From Phlegmacium glaucopus (taxonomy: Eukaryota > Basidiomycota > Agaricomycetes > Agaricales > Cortinariaceae), in assembly GCA_015039465.1 (NCBI GenBank), contig MU130030.1, positions 159,950-223,949 of the forward strand: 64,000 nt of DNA, read 5' to 3'. The first letter of the stretch is position 1. Each line of letters opens with the position of its first letter. Below the pieces are notes generated by a model that was not told where the DNA came from, did no database searches, and was given only the letters and a program-made list of their open reading frames with translations. Position numbers and translations under genes: made by a program. This document shows positions 45,801-58,045 of the stretch, piece by piece.

Positions 45801-47981
45801 ACAGCTTGGGATCCATTACCGAGGTGAGGAAAGTCTGGGAAGCCAGTAATTTGCATCAACGATGGGTACCAGAAACAAAACCATGACTTACTGCAATGGG
45901 AGACTCTGGAGCCGATGTGAGCAGGAACAATACGGCCGCATGGGAAAGGCTCTTCGAAACCAGGCAGGTTGCCCCCCGAAAAGAGGACCTCAAGGTGCTT
46001 GTCTTTTACTCCAGAAGGAATAAAAGATGTCCGATGGCCTTCGGAAAAGCGGTGACTCCAGTTACTGCATGAAACGAAATAGTGGTGGCCGTTTTTTATG
46101 GCGTTCTAAAATGAGGGTCACAAAAAACGGCTGAGACAACAGAGAGAAAATTGGACACACATTTTTAAATTTCACAAGCTTTGGAATCCCTGTACAGGCC
46201 TGGCCTCGCACATTATTTGCAGTGCATGGGCTTGAATGGCAAATTGCAAAAAAACTAAATGTGAAAGGGGACAGGGGAAACGAGTAAAGGCAAGAACAGG
46301 GAACCTCAGGAAACCTGAGAACGCACATCAATGCCAGCTTTTCGGGGGTATCTGCCTCCCGCAGACGTGAGTCAATTTGGATCTTGAGAACGTCTTCTAA
46401 TGACGCCGGGTCAAGTTCAAATCGTTCTTGATTGACCAAGGCAGGGTTGATGTGCTCGCAAGCCGAATAACCGGCACAGGTGAGGCGGCTCCTCCGACAA
46501 ATAATTTCTTTGCCGTCCTGGAATCCAAAAACTGATGATGGAATTTTAGGGCGAGAATCATTGGGCCCATTGCCGGTGCAACCTGTCCATGAATCCTGTT
46601 CCTGAAGGTTGTCTGTTAAATCCATGTTGAAGGCTCAAGAAATTGACTCTTACCGCATTTTTAATGAGCGCATCCACCGTGATAAGCCTCCCATTTTTAT
46701 CATAGACATTGAACTTTGGGTCTGATAAGTCCACAATGTAAGCTCGTTTAATTCGGGGAACAGGCCAGTAGGAAGGAAGCTCAGAAATATATTCGATGGT
46801 GTCCACTTTGCATTGCCTGGTAATCTTGATGGGACCTTGCTTGACAGTTGACAAAATAGTGTCATCGAGCCAGTTTGAGGATGCTGGTTCATCACAATCT
46901 GAGTCGTCATCAGAATCCGAGGCTGAACTGCCTATATCTGTCAATCTGTCAGACTTTTCTCGATCGTGGAACAAATTCAGCTCCTCATTGTCATCAGAAT
47001 CCATTTCTAGGTCGAAATCTCCAACCATTGTATCACTACTCATTCCCTTGTCCTCAGAAGCATCAACAGGCTCCATTTCATGGTCACTATCCAACAACTC
47101 GATAATTTCCTGGCCATTTTCTGTTATGGTTCGGAACAGGGAGTTCATAGCTGCATTGACAGCTTGAGTGATAGGGATCCCATCAGACACGGGCTCCTGC
47201 TTGATGACCAAATTGGGAGATGAAGCGCGTTCTTCTTTGATTGCCTTAAGTGACGCGTTCGAAACATGTTTGACGCGTGTATGTTCCTGTAAATACTTCA
47301 TTAATTCACTAAAAATAAAATACTTTGTGAATACACTGGCCTCTCGTTCACGTAGAAATTCCTTCAGGCTGTCTATCTCAACCCATGTTGTATTCACAAA
47401 CATTGCAGGGTTTTTTTTAATGAAGGACCCGGAATACATCTGTGTGGGTAAGAAATTGTCACAGTCATGGCAATCAAATGGCAATGGCAGAAAATCAAAG
47501 ACATGCCTCAGCCCTGAATTCTTTGAGTACACCATTTGGGATTGAATGGAGAAACAATGTGTCCTCATTGCTACGTGTCATGGCAAGGATATGCAGAGGA
47601 AGAATGAATGAAAATGGGTCAAAAAATCACTCAGTCTCCAATTTCATTTGAATTTCACGCCATTTCTTTTTTGTGGGCCTGAAAACTTGATTTACCAAGG
47701 CAAATTGGCAGTTTGGAATGATAAATGGCCTAATACAGTAATTTAATATAAAATAGGGGCACAGAAACATATGTAGGCTATTTATGCCGACTGTGAACAG
47801 GGGGGATCAGTATGATTAGTGGACTCTGAGTGTGATTGTTGGTGAGTGTGACCATGAGCGTCTGGGTGTGTGTGTGATCGGCTGAGGTGTGAGTGTGATC
47901 AGCTGAGTGTGAGTGTGACTGGCCGAGTGTGAGTATGAGTGCCTGGAGCGACTATGACAGTGTCGTGTTTGGTATATCCTC
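42895..47981 (-). mobile_element. Mutator-like DNA transposon (5.1 kb)
   Basis: Inverted ends begin GAGGAATCCCC and GAGGATATACC and share CGACACTGTCA, CGCTCCAG and CTCACACTC further in, over about 70 bp. A perfect 10-bp duplication AGTTGAGACG flanks the element (42885-42894, 47982-47991), in the range of Mutator-like elements. The single transposase-type gene fills it. Arrays of CTCACACTC units lie just inside both ends. Coding frames are largely free of stops, so it may be recent and autonomous. Confidence 0.8.
43238..47568 (-). CDS. Mutator-like transposase (multi-exon)
   Basis: Exons on the minus strand, boundaries approximate apart from clear GT-AG junctions: about 47568-46656, 46609 to about 46322, a cysteine-bearing stretch about 46230-45890 (CSNW and HIGSRVSHC types), about 45859-45545, 45504-45110, 45085-44710, 44632-44312, then 44267 and 43824 to the tail. 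Catalytic-type motifs are LFVDTTFKRTVGALKEW (first Asp), SVGVDMELAQAL (second Asp) and TTNVGESQHHWTN (Glu), fitting a DDE transposase of the MULE type. The N-terminus is acidic; the C-terminus has a Lys-rich coiled coil. The start is uncertain; the family is common in agaricomycetes as hypothetical proteins. Confidence 0.65.
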
Positions 47982-48225
47982 AGTTGAGACGTGAGTTCGG
48001 TCGTTTATTCTTTCGTTATTACATCTAACAATTACCTAGTTACACCTTCATTTGTTCTAGCTGCGAAATATTACAGCAACAATACCGTGAGAGTAATCAA
48101 TAACTGATATCATTCATTGACGTGTAGCAATGTAACGACATAATTATAATACAGGGATGCTTTGCGATAAGAGATATAAACGTTTCCGAATTCAAGAACA
48201 TTCAAAAACATGAATCATAAGATAT

Positions 48226-48645
48226 TTATGTTGTAGAATGGACCCCAGTATGAGCCACCTGTTAGGATGTCGACGATCAACATAAACAAGTTCTTGAATG
48301 ATATGAACGTGTTTGAGGACTTACATTGTCTGTGATTCCAAGGGCATTAGCGAGTGATTTGAATTCAGCCTCAGTTGGCTTGGCATTACCAGTGCAAACT
48401 ATTCAAGGCATAAGGTGTGAATAAAATTTCAAACTCGCCATCGACGACGGCGATGGGAGCATTCACGAGGAATAGCTCACCGTCAATAACTCTCTGCTCG
48501 GGCGAGCCGATAGTGTTCGCGATCTGAGCATAGGATAGGCCTAGCCGATAAGATTCAGGTGAGTAAGGCACCTGTGAGCAGAGAGTTACTCACCCTTCTT
48601 GGCCTTAGCGGCAGCTAGAGCAGCGCATCGAGGATCGGGTGCCAT
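48226..48645 (-). CDS. Small cyanase-like (CynS N-terminal-like) protein
   Basis: Four exons (48645-48594, 48540-48481, 48398-48325, 48258-48226) give a 72-residue protein. It has MAPDPRCAALAAAKAKKG, SYAQIANTIGSPEQRVID, CTGNAKPTEAEFKSLANAL and a short tail. All junctions are GT-AG and keep the frame. The GLSYAQIANTIG helix-turn-helix followed by CTG-x-AKPT resembles the N-terminal helical domain of cyanate hydratase. The catalytic C-terminal domain is absent, so it is not an active cyanase. Similar short proteins are frequent in basidiomycetes; the role is unknown. The longest open frame here is mostly intron and should not be annotated. Confidence 0.7.
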
Positions 48646-50050
48646 TTCTTGTGGGTGGATAGCTTGAGCTTGAGTGAGTAGGAGACTTGTTGGGAGACGA
48701 AGCTTAAAGAAGAGGATCACGAATTGGAGCTTTATATATATGCCAACTGTCCTTGTGACCGGAAATGCAATACCGAACAGTCGAAGATCAATATATCTAG
48801 TTCAAGTGGTATACTTGGGAGCGATGTCATCTGACGATAAGATTAGAGGCTTTGGGACATGATGTGACAGCTAGGGATGCACATGCTTCAGAATACAGCT
48901 ATGAATACCAATGTAATGTCCGTGGGTTGGAGCTATGCGGAGCGTGTAAATCGAAGATGCAAATTTAGCCAAGTATATCAAGGGTTATGTTCAGATCGGC
49001 CGGGGCTTGAAGTCAAGATAGAACGACGGCGTACGCTAATTGGCTTAGCAAGCCATCACTTGAGATCTCAGTACAAACAGACGAATATAGATGTTTGTTG
49101 AGTAAATAGAGCCGTTTAAGGCGATTTTGATGTTTGGTCTTTCTGCGAAGGTGTCCGGTTCCCGGACCGGAGCAAGGGCTTGCTCCGAACCTATCTCCTC
49201 GGTTTACCGTTGGTTGTGCTGGGTTTGTTATCTGCCCGGCAAAGTCCGAAAATAGCACGGTTCGCCAATATTTTAACCATTGTGAGCTCAAAAATGAGGA
49301 TTGAGTGAGCTCGCAACGTGAATTCATGAAAACTTATGTTTAGAATGATCCTATCTCTTAAAATATATGAAAGGTGCCTTTGTTGAGGCTGTAAAGATCA
49401 ATATGTTATCTGCCTGAGACTTATGTTATCTACATAGCCAATCAGAGGCCTTTGTTATGAACATTTTGTTCCCATTACTTCAGTTTAAATTATTATGCTC
49501 CCAATTTTTTAATTTACAACCAAATAGAATTTTACTACCATCATGAATATTTCAATATTTTACTAGTGTGCTGGAAGAGAAAAATTGTTCCGAATGTAAA
49601 TTTCTTGCCTGCATAGCCACACGTTATCTGCCATGCGTACAGATTTATACATTGAGACTCTGTCAAGCTATTAAATACAAATGCAAGCTGACCTTAATTT
49701 AATTAATGGATGTGCAACTATAATTCAGTAAAAAAAAGAAGTTATTCAGAATTGTGAACACTACAAAAGAAGTACAAAAGATAGTGTACATGCGCGCGAG
49801 AAAAAAAAAGGGTCATTCATATTTCAAGGCAATAATTAGGCATGTTTTTCCATTTTTAATTCTCTCCCACCTCTTTTTCATTTTTTGGATACCCAGTACT
49901 ATGAACGATAAACCCCTATCTCAACTTTAGTAGCACGGCGGCATTTGCCGTGGTTTGAAGTTGCTTGTCCCTGTGTTATTCGGGAGCCGCCGAACTTTTT
50001 GAGTCCATCGTCCTCGTCATCCTCAAGCTCCTCACAGCAAATCCGTCAAG
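48646..50050. other. Intergenic region, no gene seen
   Basis: This is AT-rich sequence with several GTTATCTGCC-like words (near 49217, 49398, 49622) and a palindromic GGAGCAAGGGCTTGCTCC near 49170. It may be an old transposon remnant. A pyrimidine-rich stretch lies upstream of the ribosomal protein gene. Confidence 0.5.
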
Positions 50051-50738
50051 ATGGTGCGTCCCAGAGCTTCATATCTTCACTTACAATCCCATTTCCTTTC
50101 CTCTTATCTAACTTTGTTCTTTAAATTTGGTTCATAAATGGTGGATCGCGATACTGACTTTTGGATGATCTCATCTCTAGCCCCCCAAAAAAGTCAAAGC
50201 ACCCAAGGAAGAAAACACTGTCTCTCTTGGTCCTCAAGTCGCAGAGGGTGAACAAGTTTTCGGAGTCGCACACATTTTCGCATCCTTCAACGATACCTTC
50301 GTCCATGTTACCGATTTATCAGGAAAAGAAACCATCTCGCGCGTCACCGGTGCGCACTGTCTACAAAAGTTTGGCTTTTTTGACTTAAACTTCCTCTCAT
50401 ATAGGCGGCATGAAAGTCAAGGCTGACAGAGACGAGTCTTCACCATACGCTGCTATGTTGGCTGCTCAGGATGTTGCCACCCGATGCCGTGAAGTTGGCG
50501 TTACAGCCCTTCACATCAAGCTCCGTGCTACTGGCGGAACAGGTACAAAAACCCCCGGCCCAGGTGCACAGAGTGCTCTTCGTGCTTTGGCCCGCGCTGG
50601 TATGCGTATCGGACGTATCGAAGATGTTACTCCCGTCCCTACGGATTCCACCAGACGCAAGGTATAAACTTATGTTTTTGAACTTTTATCTGTGTATTAA
50701 TTCCTTCATAGGGTGGTCGTCGTGGTCGTCGTCTCTGA
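50051..50738 (+). CDS. rps14: 40S ribosomal protein uS11 (S14)
   Basis: Four exons: 50051-50053 (the ATG alone), 50181-50349, 50405-50661 and 50712-50738, giving 151 residues, the usual length. The protein contains [60 protein letters not shown] and the basic C-terminus [11 protein letters not shown]. uS11 binds 18S rRNA at the platform of the small subunit, near the mRNA exit channel. The first intron directly after the start codon is common in ribosomal protein genes. All introns are GT-AG. High confidence in identity and exon structure. Confidence 0.97.
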
Positions 50739-51086
50739 TCTTCTACGTTCTGGTGTTGGTCTCCGTCAATTGGCGCATTACTATCTATCATTCGTAGCCT
50801 TATCCATCCATTGTCATTGATGCAATACAAAATCTGTCGCCGCTCGACACGCATCAGGTTCATGATTAATTTATGAATCTGACCCGTGGTCGTCCAAAGT
50901 CCTAATGTGTTGCCGTATGTTTTGTTGTGAAACGATCATTTTTCGGAAATATATTCGACGCGTGCAGTGAGATGTTTCAGCCATCGATTCCGAGTCAGTG
51001 TAGGTCGGTGTTTTGTTTATGAAACCAAATTTCAATGTTGCCCAGCACTTTCATCACCTGAGATCGCACTCACCACACAGTTCATA

Positions 51087-53575
51087 ATGCAATTGAAGCT
51101 GGTGTATCGTTTTCTCCGTAAAATATCAGATTGGACGGTAGATGGGTTCTATTCGGAAGTCTATTTGGAGGGTCAAGAAAATGTGCCCAAAGAAGGCCCT
51201 CTCATCATGTACGTCAATGAGCTGGCCCACCTTTGCTTGGTTCCTCTCTTCCATTGCGGTGGCAGGGAGTCTTCGTCACCGTGCCACACCTAATGCATCT
51301 CCTTTCTTCTCCCTCGCTGGGATGCTTGTGGACTAAGTAAAAGACATCATGCTAATACCATCCCGGGACAGCGCATCAACACATCATAATGAAATCATCG
51401 ACATTGCTACGTTAGGTCAGAAATCCTCAACCCTTACTGTCTTACAAAAGAACAATTGAATAATTTTATAACAGCCGCAACGCTTCCTCACAGACGGCAC
51501 CTCTCATTCTGGGCCAAATCAACCTTGTTCGCGAACCCTATCGCTGGAGCCATCCTTTCGTCGTCTGGGGCCATTCCTGTCAGACGGAATCCCAACAATG
51601 GAGCTGCTCCTCCTCATCCTGCTGTACCTTCACCTTCCGAGGCCCCTCATAGTGATCCTTCTTCCCCGAAGAACGCTACCACGAAGGCAAATGTCAGCCC
51701 AGAAGTCTCATTCCGTTCAGCCTTATTCGGGGACACTTCTAAAGCACTCGCTTCGAACCAAGTTGTGGGTGTGTTTCCTGAAGGAACTAGTTATACTCAG
51801 TCAAGCATTGTGCAAATCATGTCTGGAGCGGGGTGGGCTGCGGTGGAGTACGCACGATATGTTCATGAGCATAACAACCTGTGGAGTCAGAATGGACATG
51901 GTGAAGGGAAGGAAACAAATACTGGGTTGAAGATCATGCCCGTTGCGGTGGTGTATACTGATAAGTCTCAGTATCAGAGCCGGGTGAGTAGTTTATCTAT
52001 ATTAAATATCATATCTTAATATTTGCTGCTACTTTCTCCCTATAGATCTGTGTCAGGTATGGTTGAATATTTTCACAGAAAAAGTGGTTCATCCGAACAA
52101 AATATTGGTCTGAAGATACGGAGAACCTATCGTAATTGACTCTTACGCAACGGAATTGTTTGAAGGCGATCCTGATGCAGCTTCAAAATTGGTCGTAAAG
52201 CAAATAATGACGAAAGTTGAAAAACAACTGAGGAATATGACGATTAATGCTCCTGATTGGTAATTTTTTTTGAAAGGAGATTCTTTTAGCTGCCTCTGAG
52301 CCGCTTTTTGGAATCAGGGACACACTTTGCGCTGCGACAATAGCGAGAGCCATCCTATGGGGCGATGATCAGAATGTGCCTCTAAAGCATTGGGTGGAAA
52401 TTTCACAAAGGTTTCATTTTTCGGACTCCTATTATTTTCCTGCCTAATGACTTTCTCCCTAAATTCTCTAGACTCGTTAAAATGTTCACTCCACCACTGG
52501 AGGAAGCCTCGAGTATCCAATACGATTCCATTGCGCATTTGAAAGCAGCTCTCACAAAATACTACGCACTCTTACATTATACGGGTATCAAGCATTCCAT
52601 CCTTACATCCCTTCTCCCTGTTCAGCCATCAACATCAGCCCTTCGGGATAGTTCCCCTTCTCACACTCCCCCACGCAGCTCCCTCTTGGTGCAGCCCACA
52701 CTTTCAATTCTCTCCAGCCTACCTTCATCCCTGATCGGCCTGATTTTGTTCATGTTTCCTTTACTCATTCATCTTCCGGGGTATATCACTGGGCACCTTG
52801 CTGCAAAATTTTTGGCTGTACCCAGAGAAGAAGAATCATATGCTCAATTCAAGGCTGTCGGAGGCGGTCTGGGTATTGGAGCTAACCTTGCGATGATTTT
52901 GGGTATCTTGTGGAAGATGACTAGGTTGGGTCGCTTAGATTCCTTCGCTCCCCCGGGTAGGGATGATGAGGGATGGTTGCCACCGTTGAAGCGTCTGATC
53001 GGGCTATCGGGCGCTGTTTATTGCAGCGTCGTTATACTTCTTAAATGGCACAAACTCTTAGTCAAAGGTGAGATCTGCATCCATCATCTGGCATCAGCAT
53101 CTTACTGATATGTTTCCTGGTATCTATTGTTTCCATCAATGCTACAGAGAATTACAGACAGTGAATACTTTCTTTCGAGTCAGGCTTCATGAAAAAGGCT
53201 GAATTCCTTTTATCTAGTTTACAACGGCTGTTAACCTACCGCAAACTCTTGTTAACGTCTGTCCGTAAGGATAATAGTCTCAGCACAACAGAACTCGCCG
53301 CGTATATCACACCACCGCCACCTGCAGCCAACGTCTTCATCAAGAGAAGAGAAGCTGCCTCATCGGATGCGAACAATGTTGCTCGTGACTCGAATGGTCC
53401 AGATATGGCAGAAAGCTTCCAGCCGCCCAAACTGGTGTCATCTAGGAAACTGATAAGGCATTTGCTGGATGCACGAACAGATGCATGCGCTGCTCTGTCG
53501 ACTCACTTATCAACGACGGACAATAAAACGTTACTTACTTTTGTATTGGACAATGGGGGGAATGTTTCACAGTGA
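51087..53575 (+). CDS. SCT1: Glycerol-3-phosphate/DHAP O-acyltransferase (Gpt2/Sct1 type)
   Basis: Eight exons (51087-51208, 51372-51415, 51475-51983, 52046-52056, 52116-52259, 52318-52410, 52472-53067, 53184-53575) encode 636 residues. The PlsC motifs are HHNEIID (HX4D, split by an intron) and VFPEGTS. Two hydrophobic segments follow (SLIGLILFMFPLLIHLPGYI and the GIGANLAMILGIL region). This enzyme makes lysophosphatidic acid, the first step of glycerolipid synthesis, in the ER membrane. One exon is only 11 bp. Somewhat shorter than yeast Sct1/Gpt2. Which yeast paralogue it matches better was not tested. Confidence 0.88.
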
Positions 53576-53832
53576 TCTAATATAATAGTGGCTGTGAACA
53601 GTTTGATCAGATCAGAGAGCCCGGTTGTTGACCCCTGCAAGCATTGATATATTTACACACCTCGCCTCCCGTGATAGGTGTTCATCGTTTCGATGTTACT
53701 TTCGTGGTAGGATCCCCTCAACAACTTCTTGAGGTTTACAACCACTGCTACCATTACATTCCTAACTTTCGACCCAGTTGTGCCCAGTCAAACCAAACCT
53801 GGCTTGACCAGACAACTGATTAAACTGTATGC

Positions 53833-56285
53833 ATGCTTATTCTACATCCCTCTAGTCGTTGCGATGTATGCTTGGATGCGTATACATGGCAAACAATAGC
53901 TCAGACGCCACATGCCATCCCTTGTGGACACGTATTCTGCCGCCCGTACGTATGTCGTCTTGCTCACACCCGATGACACCAGAAAAGACTCATGTATATA
54001 TCGACACAGATGTCTCTTCGCCCTAAGTCCCTATATCTGTCCTCTTTGCCGCAAAAGGTTCGAACCGAATAAAGCCAAGAAACTTCATGTAGATCGGCCT
54101 GAAAATGTAGATGAGAACAGGGAGAATGATTTGTTGCAGAGGTTGACAGTTTCTTGGGAGGCACCTGAGGATCAGCTTCGGGCTTTAACATTTGAAGTGG
54201 ATACATGGCTTGATACTCGAGCGGACGATACGGTGTGTGTGTTATCTCTCGTGTTATGGGTTGTCTCCTGACATAGGCTGTGTCTCAAATCGATCTAGTG
54301 CATCGTTCTGAGGAAAGCTCGAGCGGCGTTGGCAAGACATCTTGAACTCAAGAAAGTAGAAACGACCTTAGAAAACGATCTCGCTGATGTCCGTGCACGC
54401 TGTGAAGATATGGAACTTAACTATAATGCAGTACATCGACAAGCCGTTGCCACTGAGGCCAAGCTTAAGGCAGATAATAATGCATTGATAAGGTTTGCTT
54501 CAGTGTTAAATTGAGATATGTCCCCGTACTGATTGATTGGAATTTAGAGAAGTTAGTCAAGTCTCTATTACCAGCAATTCATTTGACAATTGTTTCCATT
54601 AGAACGAGGAACTCAAGGCCGAAGTCAAGGTGTTGCGCACAGCTTCTGAACAACATTCCTTAAAGAAGAACCCACTACCACGTCCTCCTAAACCCATTTC
54701 TACTGATTATATACCAACATTTCCCCAAGCCATGGCCCAGGATCGGGTGAGGTTTAACCTCCCATCAGGCTCTCCTTACGCACAGTCATTCGAGGTGGAG
54801 AGTCGTAAACGTCACAAAGGAAAGGTCAAATCGCAAGACCACCGATTAATCTCTCCTACCAGCCAACATCCGCACCCTCTCCCAACCCAACTACCCAAAA
54901 TGGACCCATCTGAGGAACCCCCCGCCTTGATATCACATTTCGGTCATGACAGCCCTCGTCAATGCCGGATTTCGACTCCTGCCCCGTCCTCGGGGCTTAA
55001 ACTTTATTTTGAAAATACGAATCAACCACTTGATCTTTTCGAATTGACTCACACATACCTCCGAGAGTACTCACAAGGAGTCTTAGATGGTCAACTGATG
55101 GCTGGAAAAGGAGCATCTCGATCTTCGACATTCCAACAACCACCCCATGCGAGCACCAGCCATAGCCACGGAGATGTCTCGTTACCTGATACCAATGAAT
55201 CCATTGAGACACGGAGTATGCGAAGCAATCAGGCCCGTGAGATCCAACCTATCGCTGGACCTTCCATAGTGGACAGATCATCTCGTTTTCGTCACGAAAG
55301 ACAGAACACAGTTTCATCTATAGCTACTTCTGCTGAATCTTCTTCTATCGGGCAGCGCCCTCAAAATGACTCGAGGTCTAGATCGAGGACCAGTCTGAAT
55401 CAATTTAGCCATCCAAGTCTAGCCGCTTTGCTATCGAACAGTACTCCTCAGCCCAGCGCTCCATCACGAAGACCTATGGCTTCCTTACCGACTGCTCCTC
55501 CCAACCCTAGTCCCAACCCTTCAATTCCATCCCTAACCCAACCCCAACCTTCCCAAGGAATACAACCAGAACCACCGCTACAGCCTCGAACAGAGTCACC
55601 AACAATGTCGCACCTTAGCAAAAGCTCATGGGGCACTATCATTAGCACTTCGACAAATCTAACTTCATATAGCTTGCTTGGCCTACGAGACTTCCGTGAA
55701 TTTTCTTACCCCCAAATGGTCGGCTCAGAAGCGGGTACGCCCGCAAGCCGTGTTTCGTCCATGGTTGGTGTGATCCCTGCTCATGAGACTGTTGGTGGCA
55801 GTGCTGCTGCTTCTCCCCGGTCTCGTGGTCGTAATGATAGCCGGACCCAACGGTTGTCTCAATATCCTCCACCTTCCTTGACTTCATGGCATGGTTCAGT
55901 CGCATCCTTATCTCCTGGGCAAACGCCAGACCAATTCCCATCTTCGAACGGATACCATTCTGACGACGAAAATGAAAATGTAGTGCGATCAGACGAACTC
56001 CTTCACCCCAACTACAGTAGAGACTCTACTGGGAGTCATCCAATGACAATGGAATCTCAGCGTGTGATACGAGGTCGTAACCAGCCCCTCCCTGCTGTAT
56101 CTCCATCTTTCCCAGCCGCCGATTCCGTCACCGCCGAAGAAGACGACAGATCAAATCGAAACATCATGGAGACTTTCGGTAACGCCCTGGGACTTGAGTT
56201 GACGACGGGTCCAACGCCCATCAGTGCTCCTACACCTATAGTGCCACACCAGTCTTTTTTGCGGTCTTTTAGTGATGAAACGTGA
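53833..56285 (+). CDS. RING-finger protein with coiled coil and disordered tail (A)
   Basis: Five exons (53833-53945, 54010-54232, 54299-54492, 54548-54560, 54603-56285) give 741 residues. The N-terminal RING is MLILHPSSRCDVCLDAY, then CGHVFCRPC and CPLCRKRF. A coiled coil (about residues 115-200) contains LENDLADVRARCEDMELN. The rest is Ser/Pro-rich and predicted disordered. RING proteins of this layout are usually E3 ubiquitin ligases; the substrate is unknown. One exon is 13 bp. The start, layout and RING spacing match gene B at 60037-62286, so the two are paralogues in opposite orientation. Confidence 0.85.
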
Positions 56286-58045
56286 ATAAACGTTCTTCTC
56301 TCACTTTTGTCCCCTTATTTTTTCGTTTGGCCATTTTTTTCAATCACCCGTGTTTCTTAATTGTTACCCACCTGGTAGGTAACCGAACGAATCATCATCG
56401 ATCATCTCTGTATTTAATAGCTACATTTCCCCTTGCTCTGTTGCTGCTTTATAATTTCTAATTATAATCCCTTGACTTCCTTTTTTGTGTTATCTGTTGT
56501 AGATACAATATCAATCTTGTTTTTTTTTGTGCTTAAGAACTTCAATTGTCGATGGAACCTTTTCTGGCAGTGTGGTGCAACATTTGAAACACTTCTCTAT
56601 AACAAGGATAATTTCACTCGCGGAGTCCCTACCATGGTTTGATAGATTGATCGACTGAAAATCTTCAGGGACCAGAGTTGATTTTGAGCCGATAGAAGAT
56701 GGAAGGGCTTAAAAAACCTAGGGTGCCTCCGACTCCCTCGCATAATAAGTTGATTCGGAAAGGGGATCTTTTTTTTGACTGTTCGTGAAATAAGTTGATA
56801 TCGATAAATTTGATTGATAGCCACGCTGGTACGAAGAATCTCATATGTATAACAGAGCTGATAGAAAATTTACAGATGCAGACAAAGACTCATGGAACGA
56901 AATGATATGACAGACATTGTCAGACAAGAAAAAATCCGCGCACTTATACTGGTGATGCATCGATGAACGTTTGCAACCCTTTCGTCATTTAGGCAATCAC
57001 ACAAATGACACGATGATCACAAGGCAACATTAGAAATAGTTGCGTTGTTGCGCAGCGGTACTTGTGAGACCAGTGAGTCCTCCATTAATTTCACGAACCA
57101 AGCCTCTTCTAAATCGAGCGGATCGTCCAGAAAACCCAGGTCGCTATATATGGCGAATCAGCGAACGCGATAACGAGAATTGGCAATAGCAATTGATATC
57201 AAGAATTCGTATGGTGCTGGCAGCTGCATCCGAGTCCGAGCCGCGTCACGTTGGACAACCAATCATGTGCTTAAAAAGTTGCCAAAGCGGTTGGGGAGAG
57301 AAGGCGCCTGTCATAAACCAACATCGCAACATCAAGTTCCTACATGAATTTTTAGAAACAGAATCAAAGAGGAGCCAGTAAGAATAGACATCTGGAGTTC
57401 TGAACAGCGGAGCCAACAGATCCCTGGTCTTTGGTGCCACAACCAAAGGGAGATACCTTTGGCGATCGGCATGGTCAACCCAATGGCAAAAGATATATAT
57501 GGCTATTAAAAACTCGGCGGAAAGATTGGTGGCTGAGAAAGGTCCAATCCATGATGGAGAACCTATGTCCTAGAGTGGCCCAGTGTAGAAGGTCCTTCCG
57601 AGTTATTTGCCCTGTCCTTTATTAGAGGCTACCACCAAACACCACCGGCAGGCAAAATAAAAGCGACCCGCGTCATATAAGAGGAGCCAGTGATGAATCG
57701 CTCCTCAAATGTCGACTTCAAAGAAGGGAGTGCGAGTCAGGATTATATTCACTGGGTAAAATTCGAGAATCCAGTGTAACAGTTAAGATTCTAGGTCGCC
57801 AAAATGTTTTTGGACAGCCTTGAAGTTGACAATGTTGAAGCATTGAGTACCAGTCCGAGCCTGTTGATGAAACCATCCATGGTTTGAGGAGGAGCTTTTT
57901 ACAGGACAGGACTCGGACGAATTTATAATTACGTACACAAATCGTAAGTAACCCGTGGGAGTCATGAGCCTGCAATGAACCACTTGAAGTTGGAACTCCA
58001 TTCTTTATCCTCTCTTTTAAAGTCGCCGCCTTTCTCTAGTTGAAA
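56286..58045. other. Intergenic region, no confident gene
   Basis: Several 60-85-codon open frames exist on both strands, including a 72-codon minus frame ending at 57783 with its ATG at 58001, divergent from the SNARE gene. None shows a recognisable motif or a convincing intron-joined extension. Sequence from about 57180 to 57720 looks like decayed coding DNA on the minus strand but cannot be assigned. Confidence 0.4.

Larger units (their letters stand above)
42780..48085 (+). mobile_element. Relic Copia LTR holding the Mutator-like element
   Basis: The sequence GTGTCACA, GTCACATTATTTAGTCACAAAT before the inserted element and GAGTTCGG, TTATTACATCTAACA, TCTAGCTGCGAAATATTACAGCAACA after it follow the Copia C1 LTR (9263-9508 read on the minus strand) in order. 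The start is too diverged to place exactly. Confidence 0.65.

Noticed and set aside
48386..48571. A 61-codon minus-strand protein
   Set aside because: Most of it is intron sequence of the cyanase-like gene; spliced exons give the recognisable protein.
57246..57446. A host gene on the minus strand
   Set aside because: A plausible-looking frame, but neighbouring frames have stops and no motif or splice structure could be supported.
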